25,162 bases of DNA from a virus. The stretch covers positions 1 through 25,162 of the IMG/VR virus record IMGVR_UViG_3300032322_001108; one strand, given 5' to 3'. Made by a program: the position numbers and the translations under genes. Positions 21,231-25,162 of the stretch are shown in pieces; the first letter of the stretch is position 1, and every line of letters begins with the position of its first letter. Below the pieces are notes generated by a model that made no database searches, was not told the DNA's origin, and was given only the letters and a program-made list of their open reading frames with translations.

Positions 21231-22709
21231 ATGGCAGCACGGTATTTTTTAAATATTGGGGCAAACTGGGGTGATACCGCCAATTGGAGTGATACTTCAG
21301 GCGGAGCGGGTGGTTTTTCTGTACCCACCTCTTCAGATGATGTTTTTTTTGATAACAACAGCGGAAACTGTACAGTTAACGCATCTAATAGGGCGTGTTT
21401 GAGTATAAATTTCACTAATTACTCAAACAATATTAATTTTGCTTTTAATATTACCTCAAGCGGAAACATAACCCTCTCTGCAAGCATGACATTTTCAGGG
21501 AGTGGAACATTAATTTGTAACGCAACGGCAACCCTAACAAGTAATGGTAAGGCAATTAATATTCCTTTGACATTAACGGGTTCAACAGTAACTTTTACGC
21601 TTGCCGACAATTGGACAACTCAGGCATTATTAACACTAAATGGTTCTACAACAACAAACATAATAAATGGAAATAACATTTATATTGAAGGTAATTTAAC
21701 TCATGGCTCTGGAAGGGTTGAGGGTACAACAAACATTATTTTTCAAGGCACAACAACGTGGACAAACAGCGCAGGAAATGAGTTAAGAAATAATGTAACT
21801 TTTAACACATCGGGGACAATTACATTAAGTGGAAACATACGTTATGCGGGAGGAACAATGACGTGGTCATCGGGAACAATAGTTTCAACTGGTGCAACTG
21901 TTAGTTTTCAATCTTTTAGTTCCGGCATAAATACTACCATTGACTTAAATGGACTAATTTTAGATAATGTTTTGCTTGCGGGCGCAAGTTTAACGCACAC
22001 AATAAATTCTCCTTTCTCTGTAAGAGTGTTGTTAACAATAGGTGGAACAAATAATTCATACGTTATTAACGGTAACAGAATTAATGTTTTAGGCAGCATG
22101 AGTGTTCAAAACGGATTTGTGACAACTGGAAGCACGGACATTTATATTTTAGGAACAGGAACAATTAGCAGCACAGGATTATCTTCATTGGCGTTAAACA
22201 TTTATATAGAAGCAAATGGTATTGTAACATTCGGAAACACATTTTGTCACGGAGGAACAGCGGGCAAGGTATTGGAATACAGAAGAGGAATTATAAGAAC
22301 CCAAAGAACAAATTTATCTTTGTTTGTGTGTACATTAATAAATATTCACCATATATTGTTTAATAGTGTTACCATTATTGGAGCAATAACAATAACAATG
22401 GATAAATTTTTTAGTGGCTCGCCTTATTTTCCATGCAGGGTAAGGAATTCAATTGCCGGAACCCGATATTCGATAGCTCTTACTTCGGGTATTCAAGAAT
22501 TGGCATTTTATGTAATGGTGTCAGATTGCCAAGTTACAACAGGAACATTATTAATTTGCACCACAAACGGAAATAAGGGCAATAACATTGGCGTAGAGTA
22601 TATAAATCAGCTTCCCAATGGTTTTGCTCAAAACCAACCTAATGTTAAAACCACACAAATGTTTCCGGGATTAATGTCAGACCCTTCAGTTGTTAGAACA
22701 ATAAATTAA
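21231..22709 (+). CDS. Large beta-rich adhesin / tail spike-like protein
   Basis: A 492-residue protein, the largest of the fibre cluster. It opens with a motif shared by many phage surface proteins (NIGANWGDTANWSDTSGG, then GGFSVPTSSDDVFFDNNSG). After it come about 300 residues of short repeats of strand-turn type (SGNITLSASMTFSGSGT, STTTNIINGNNIYIEGN, TLSGNIRYAGGTMTWSSG), which look like a right-handed beta-helix. The C-terminal ~100 residues are a separate domain (FSGSPYFPCRVRN, ELAFYVMVSDCQVTTG). This is the best candidate for the final host-recognition protein. No signal peptide and no lyase motif are visible. Confidence 0.7.
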   Translation: MAARYFLNIGANWGDTANWSDTSGGAGGFSVPTSSDDVFFDNNSGNCTVNASNRACLSINFTNYSNNINFAFNITSSGNITLSASMTFSGSGTLICNATATLTSNGKAINIPLTLTGSTVTFTLADNWTTQALLTLNGSTTTNIINGNNIYIEGNLTHGSGRVEGTTNIIFQGTTTWTNSAGNELRNNVTFNTSGTITLSGNIRYAGGTMTWSSGTIVSTGATVSFQSFSSGINTTIDLNGLILDNVLLAGASLTHTINSPFSVRVLLTIGGTNNSYVINGNRINVLGSMSVQNGFVTTGSTDIYILGTGTISSTGLSSLALNIYIEANGIVTFGNTFCHGGTAGKVLEYRRGIIRTQRTNLSLFVCTLINIHHILFNSVTIIGAITITMDKFFSGSPYFPCRVRNSIAGTRYSIALTSGIQELAFYVMVSDCQVTTGTLLICTTNGNKGNNIGVEYINQLPNGFAQNQPNVKTTQMFPGLMSDPSVVRTIN

Positions 22710-22720
22710 AAAAATATTTG

Positions 22721-22728
22721 TATTTTTA
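22721..22728 (+). promoter_or_regulatory. Weak candidate -7 element before the lysis block
   Basis: TATTTTTA differs from TAnnTTTG by one base (final A for G) and lies 4 bases before the ATG at 22733, the same distance as the element before the small terminase. The mismatch is at an important position, so it may be inactive or weak. Confidence 0.3.
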
Positions 22729-22732
22729 CACA

Positions 22733-22921
22733 ATGGCAGAAATAGAAAAATCAGAATTAGAAAAAGCTCAAGAGCTTTTATTAGCAAAAGAAGCGGAAGA
22801 AAACAACGCTGTTTTAAGTAAAATAAACCAAGTGTTAGATGAGAGCGGTAAGAAGTTTGTTATTGACGGAATGTTTAACGAGTCAGGTATTTTTTTCAAC
22901 GTAAGAGTGACTAAAAAATAA
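22733..22921 (+). CDS. Small coiled-coil hypothetical protein, 62 residues
   Basis: ATG 22733 is preferred over the upstream in-frame TTG 22718 because the latter lies in the promoter-like region. The first half is a charged helix (EIEKSELEKAQELLLAKEAEE), the second half has a compact strand pattern (KKFVIDGMFNESGIFFNVRV). I do not recognise the family. It lies between fibre and lysis genes and could be a virion or regulatory add-on. Confidence 0.6.
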   Translation: MAEIEKSELEKAQELLLAKEAEENNAVLSKINQVLDESGKKFVIDGMFNESGIFFNVRVTKK

Positions 22922-22934
22922 ATGTTTAAAACTG

Positions 22935-23261
22935 GTGGAAAAATTCTACGATATAGCTAAAAAATTTGTAATTCTTATTTCAATTGTATTTACTGCAGGT
23001 TGGGGAATGAGCGAATATCTTTCTAAAACTGTAAAAAATACTATAAAATCAACTTTAGCCGAGGTGTTAATTCCACGAATTGAGAAATTAGAGGAAACTG
23101 TAAAAGAATTAGCAAACAAAACAAAAGAAATTTCAGATATTAAAACCGCACTTTCAGTATTAATGTACCGGGTAGACATGGGTGAAAAGTATGCGCTAAA
23201 TGGCAAATTTGCCACTCTTCCAATTTCGCCAAAAGTCCCGGATAAACCCGAAGAAGAATGA
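22935..23261 (+). CDS. One-TM coiled-coil membrane protein, start of the lysis block
   Basis: A 108-residue protein starting at GTG 22935. One strong membrane segment at about residues 10-30 (FVILISIVFTAGWGMSEYL), then a long charged helix with heptads (IPRIEKLEETVKELANKTKE) to about residue 70, and a proline-rich end (SPKVPDKPEEE). It may be a holin partner, an anti-holin or an inner-membrane spanin partner. Its ATGA overlap with the DUF5675 gene ties it to lysis. Which of these roles applies cannot be read from the sequence. Confidence 0.65.
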   Translation: MEKFYDIAKKFVILISIVFTAGWGMSEYLSKTVKNTIKSTLAEVLIPRIEKLEETVKELANKTKEISDIKTALSVLMYRVDMGEKYALNGKFATLPISPKVPDKPEEE

Positions 23262-23680
23262 AATTAGAATTAATCAGAAAAGAATTTACAGAAAAAGCAA
23301 CAATCGGCGAACTGTATATTGACGGCAAATTTTTTTGTTTTACGTGCGAGGATAAAGATAGGGGATTAAAACAAACGGATGCTTTAGTATGGATAAATAC
23401 AGTAAAAGTATTTGGTGTTACCGCAATACCTTACGGAACATACGAAATTAAAATGACAATGAGCAACCGATTTAAAAGAGTTTTACCTCTTTTAATAGGT
23501 GTTAGGGGTTTTGAGGGTGTGAGGCTTCATAGAGGAAACACCGCAGAAGATTCGCACGGGTGCCCTTTAGTTGGTTATAAAAAAGCGTATAATTCAGTAT
23601 TTGAAAGCACAAAAGCAGAAAACGACCTTGTAAGCATATTGAATAAATCACACAATATCACAATTGAAATAAAAAAATGA
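23258..23680 (+). CDS. DUF5675 protein (L,D-transpeptidase-like; putative lysis enzyme)
   Basis: A 140-residue protein with the DUF5675 signature GVRLHRGNTAEDSHGC: His91, then Ser99-His100-Gly101-Cys102. SHGC with a distant His is the catalytic pattern of YkuD-type L,D-transpeptidases, which use the Cys on peptidoglycan peptides. Earlier marks are TIGELYIDGKFFCFTCED and AIPYGTYEIKMTMSNRFK. It has no signal peptide, so export would rely on the holin-like neighbours. Four-base overlaps join it to membrane-protein genes on both sides. No other peptidoglycan enzyme is visible in the window, making it the best candidate lysin. Activity is not known to me for this family. Confidence 0.8.
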   Translation: MKLELIRKEFTEKATIGELYIDGKFFCFTCEDKDRGLKQTDALVWINTVKVFGVTAIPYGTYEIKMTMSNRFKRVLPLLIGVRGFEGVRLHRGNTAEDSHGCPLVGYKKAYNSVFESTKAENDLVSILNKSHNITIEIKK

Positions 23681-23958
23681 GTGAATACATAGATAAAATT
23701 TTAAAATGGCTTGCAGGATCCGCCGACAATAAACCGGGAGGTGCAAGCTCAAAAAAACTTTCTGCTTTTTGGGCGTTGGTGATACTTGCTACAGTAACAC
23801 AATTTACTTGGCTTATATGGGCAGTAAAAAATGGAAATTGGGCACATTTGGAATACATATTAACAACCGATTTTATTTTTGCTGCCACCGGGTTAGGTAT
23901 GAACTCATACGAGAAAATTAAAGGAAAAGCAAGTACGGAACAAGTAAAGAATGATTAA
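23677..23958 (+). CDS. Two-TM holin-like protein
   Basis: A 93-residue membrane protein with two hydrophobic segments, at about residues 28-50 (LSAFWALVILATVTQFTWLIWAV, quoted in part as FWALVILATVTQF) and 58-77 (YILTTDFIFAATGLGM), linked by a short polar loop (KNGNWAHLE). The N-terminal part is basic-amphipathic and the tail charged (EKIKGKASTEQVKND). Size, two hairpin-forming segments and neighbours fit a class II-type holin that permeabilises the inner membrane. It overlaps the DUF5675 gene by 4 bases and the spanin-like gene by 8. Confidence 0.7.
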   Translation: MSEYIDKILKWLAGSADNKPGGASSKKLSAFWALVILATVTQFTWLIWAVKNGNWAHLEYILTTDFIFAATGLGMNSYEKIKGKASTEQVKND

Positions 23959-24358
23959 AAATATTTTAATACTTATTGTTATTTTTATTGTTGGTTGCGA
24001 CTGTAATTGGCATTTAGAACGTGCCAAAAAAAAATGTGGCACTACATTACTAACGGATACCATTTATAGGCACGATACAACCTTTATAAGAAGCGTACAA
24101 ACAAACACAGTATTCCAGTACAACCAAAAAGACACCGTCGTAATAAAAGAAGGTAGGCTAACCATGAAGTATTTTTATAATACGCATGATTCAACGGTTT
24201 ACTTAAATGGGAAGTGTGATACTATAAGAATAATTAAAGAAGTTCCTTTTATGGTTAACTCAACCGAATTGAAGCCGGATTTAATTGATAAATACAAGTG
24301 GTTAATAATCGGCCTTGGCCTTGTTTTAATTGGCGTTGCCTTGTTGCTTAGAAAGTAG
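23951..24358 (+). CDS. Unimolecular spanin-like lipoprotein (u-spanin candidate)
   Basis: A 135-residue protein with both ends anchored. Residues 1-16 are a lipoprotein signal (ILILIVIFIVGC; lipid on Cys16), followed by Asp as often in Bacteroidota. Residues about 116-133 form a C-terminal membrane segment (WLIIGLGLVLIGVALLL) with a short Arg-Lys tail. The ~95 residues between are polar with strand patterns (DTIYRHDTTFIRSVQT, GRLTMKYFYNT, CDTIRIIKEV). A lipoprotein at one membrane and a TM at the other is the architecture of T1 gp11-type one-piece spanins, which fuse inner and outer membranes at the last step of lysis. The length is like T1 gp11's (about 130). Its place at the end of the lysis block fits. 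Confidence 0.75.
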   Translation: MIKNILILIVIFIVGCDCNWHLERAKKKCGTTLLTDTIYRHDTTFIRSVQTNTVFQYNQKDTVVIKEGRLTMKYFYNTHDSTVYLNGKCDTIRIIKEVPFMVNSTELKPDLIDKYKWLIIGLGLVLIGVALLLRK

Positions 24359-24380
24359 CGTTTTAATTCGTTACGTTTTT
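24355..24380 (+). terminator. Weak candidate terminator of the rightward transcript
   Basis: GTAGCG (24355-24360) can pair with CGTTAC (24369-24374; one G-T pair), with an 8-base loop, then GTTTTT. It overlaps the stop of the spanin-like gene and separates the rightward block from the leftward genes. The stem is short, so this is a weak call. Confidence 0.4.
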
Positions 24381-24536
24381 ATAATTACTAAACCACATAG
24401 GCTTTAAGCATCCTTCGTGATTTGCTGTATCTCTTACTACTTCTTTTACTTCTATGTACTTTTCAAAGTCATTAGTACATACTAAACAAAGTAAGAAGCC
24501 TAAGATAAAGGAAAGGATTAGTTTAATTATTTGCAT
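24363..24536 (-). CDS. Small membrane protein, 57 residues, overlapping the RIGN/TGEEL gene
   Basis: A leftward frame starting with ATG at 24536 and ending at TAA (24365-24363). The first 21 residues are strongly hydrophobic after a Lys (QIIKLILSFILGFLLCLVC), suggesting a membrane anchor or a lipoprotein-like signal (LVC then TND), though the residue before Cys is not the usual small one. The rest is polar: DFEKYIEVKEVVRDT, CLKPMWFSNYKN. Its start overlaps the last 10 bases of the upstream gene, in a TATGCAAATAA junction. I do not recognise it. The overlap and hydrophobic start support it as a real gene. Confidence 0.6.
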   Translation of the reverse strand: MQIIKLILSFILGFLLCLVCTNDFEKYIEVKEVVRDTANHEGCLKPMWFSNYKNVTN

Positions 24537-24901
24537 ACTAACTCCTCTCCTGTAAAAGCGAAGTGAATATTCTGAAGTTGGTGGACTGATTCAACTTTTA
24601 TTTCAATATTTATTAAGTCAAGTAAGTAACGTTCATAATCAGGATTATAATACACCTCCCAATATCCACCGAATAAAAATACTTCTGTGTTTTTTATTTT
24701 CTCAAACCCAAACTTAACCAACCATTCTTCAGTTAGTGGTATTGGTTCAATGTGCTCTATTGAGCAATTAATACTACCATTTCTATATGATACCCAAAAC
24801 TCACCATCTTTGTTTTCTATTGATTCTACTTTAAAATAATATGGCTTATCTTCAAAATCTTGAATATAGTTACCGATTCTTAATTCATTTGCTTTTAACA
24901 T
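24527..24901 (-). CDS. Conserved Bacteroidota phage protein with RIGN / TGEEL motifs
   Basis: A 124-residue protein of a type I recognise from many Bacteroidota phages and mobile regions: N-terminal LKANELRIGNYIQD, the central IEPIPLTEEWLVKFGF and C-terminal VESVHQLQNIHFAFTGEEL. Its function is unknown to me. The aromatic, strand-rich middle (YWEVYYNPDYERYLL) and short helices suggest a small binding protein. It overlaps the XRE regulator upstream by 7 bases and a small membrane protein downstream by 10, so the three form a leftward operon. Confidence 0.75.
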   Translation of the reverse strand: MLKANELRIGNYIQDFEDKPYYFKVESIENKDGEFWVSYRNGSINCSIEHIEPIPLTEEWLVKFGFEKIKNTEVFLFGGYWEVYYNPDYERYLLDLINIEIKVESVHQLQNIHFAFTGEELVCK

Positions 24902-25122
24902 ATCTCATAATTTAATTTTAAATCTACTCCAAATTTATCACAATATAAACAAATCACCTCTAAGTTTTTACTTTCTCCACTTTCAATAGCTGAAATTAAT
25001 CTTCTATCTACGTTAAATATTTCTGCTACATGCTCTAAATTAAAACCTAAAGACTTTCTTATAGTACATAATTCTGTACCTACTTTCTTTAATTGTGCAT
25101 TTATTTGTACAAGTGCGTTCAT
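24895..25122 (-). CDS. XRE/Cro-type helix-turn-helix regulator
   Basis: A 75-residue protein with one HTH_3 (Cro/CI) domain. The first helix is LKKVGTELCTIRKSLG; the turn and recognition helix are LEHVAEIFNVDRRLISAIESGE; the closing helix is NLEVICLYCDKFGVDLKL. It is only a DNA-binding domain without a dimerisation tail, as in Cro-like repressors or antitoxin-type regulators. It is the first gene of a leftward cluster and faces away from the lysis block. The 40 bases upstream to the window end hold no clear -7 element. Confidence 0.85.
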   Translation of the reverse strand: MNALVQINAQLKKVGTELCTIRKSLGFNLEHVAEIFNVDRRLISAIESGESKNLEVICLYCDKFGVDLKLNYEIC

Positions 25123-25162
25123 AAGTTATTGATTTTTAATTATAGCTGTTATCTTGTAGTTA

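Noticed and set aside
1-25162. CRISPR arrays, tRNA genes or insertion sequences
   Set aside because: No spaced direct repeats, no cloverleaf with CCA-side features and no transposase frames were seen on either strand.

Overview
The window is almost entirely one tailed-phage (or prophage) genome with a contractile tail, and the host is most likely a member of the Bacteroidota. The DNA is AT-rich. Gene starts follow A-rich tracts and mostly lack Shine-Dalgarno sites. TAA dominates the stops. Four gene groups start just downstream of a perfect copy of the Bacteroidota -7 promoter element TAnnTTTG. I saw no integrase, transposase or replication gene, so temperate or lytic lifestyle and exact family cannot be settled here; the head and tail proteins resemble the Mu-type set (DUF935 portal, MuF, gp36-like, gpG-like) in a different order.

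Layout, left to right. Positions 1-171 hold the tail end of an unknown gene. Next come the packaging genes: small terminase (190-627), an HNH homing endonuclease (642-1202), then a large terminase whose reading frame is broken inside its ATP-binding loop (N-terminal piece 1195-1287, main body 1284-2594). A second unit (2918-9593) carries a gp36-like head-completion protein with two inserted carbohydrate-binding-like modules, portal, MuF, a gpG-like neck protein, a probable tail terminator, baseplate J, a gpI-like baseplate protein with a third such module, and a fibre-like protein. It ends at a strong rho-independent terminator lying inside the only leftward gene of the structural region (9594-9854). 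A third unit (9912-12314) has the ClpP-type prohead protease fused to a scaffold, a decoration-like protein and the major capsid protein, and is closed by a strong hairpin. Then follow tail sheath, tail tube, tail-assembly chaperones G and G-T (made by -1 frameshifting on A9), tape measure, hub, spike, gp25-like wedge, a LysM-like protein and a run of fibre or adhesin proteins (to 22709).

The lysis block (about 22935-24358) encodes a one-TM coiled-coil protein, a DUF5675 protein with the SHGC motif of L,D-transpeptidases, a two-TM holin-like protein and a lipoprotein with a C-terminal membrane anchor that looks like a one-piece spanin. The right end (24363-25122) is a leftward three-gene cluster: an XRE/Cro-type regulator, a conserved RIGN/TGEEL phage protein, and a 57-residue membrane protein overlapping it.

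Points most worth checking: the large-terminase frame break next to a homing endonuclease; carbohydrate-binding-like modules inserted in head-completion and baseplate proteins; the G/G-T frameshift with a terminator-like hairpin just past the zero-frame stop; the very short leaders implied by the promoters; the terminator embedded in an antisense gene; and a lysis block without a classical endolysin.
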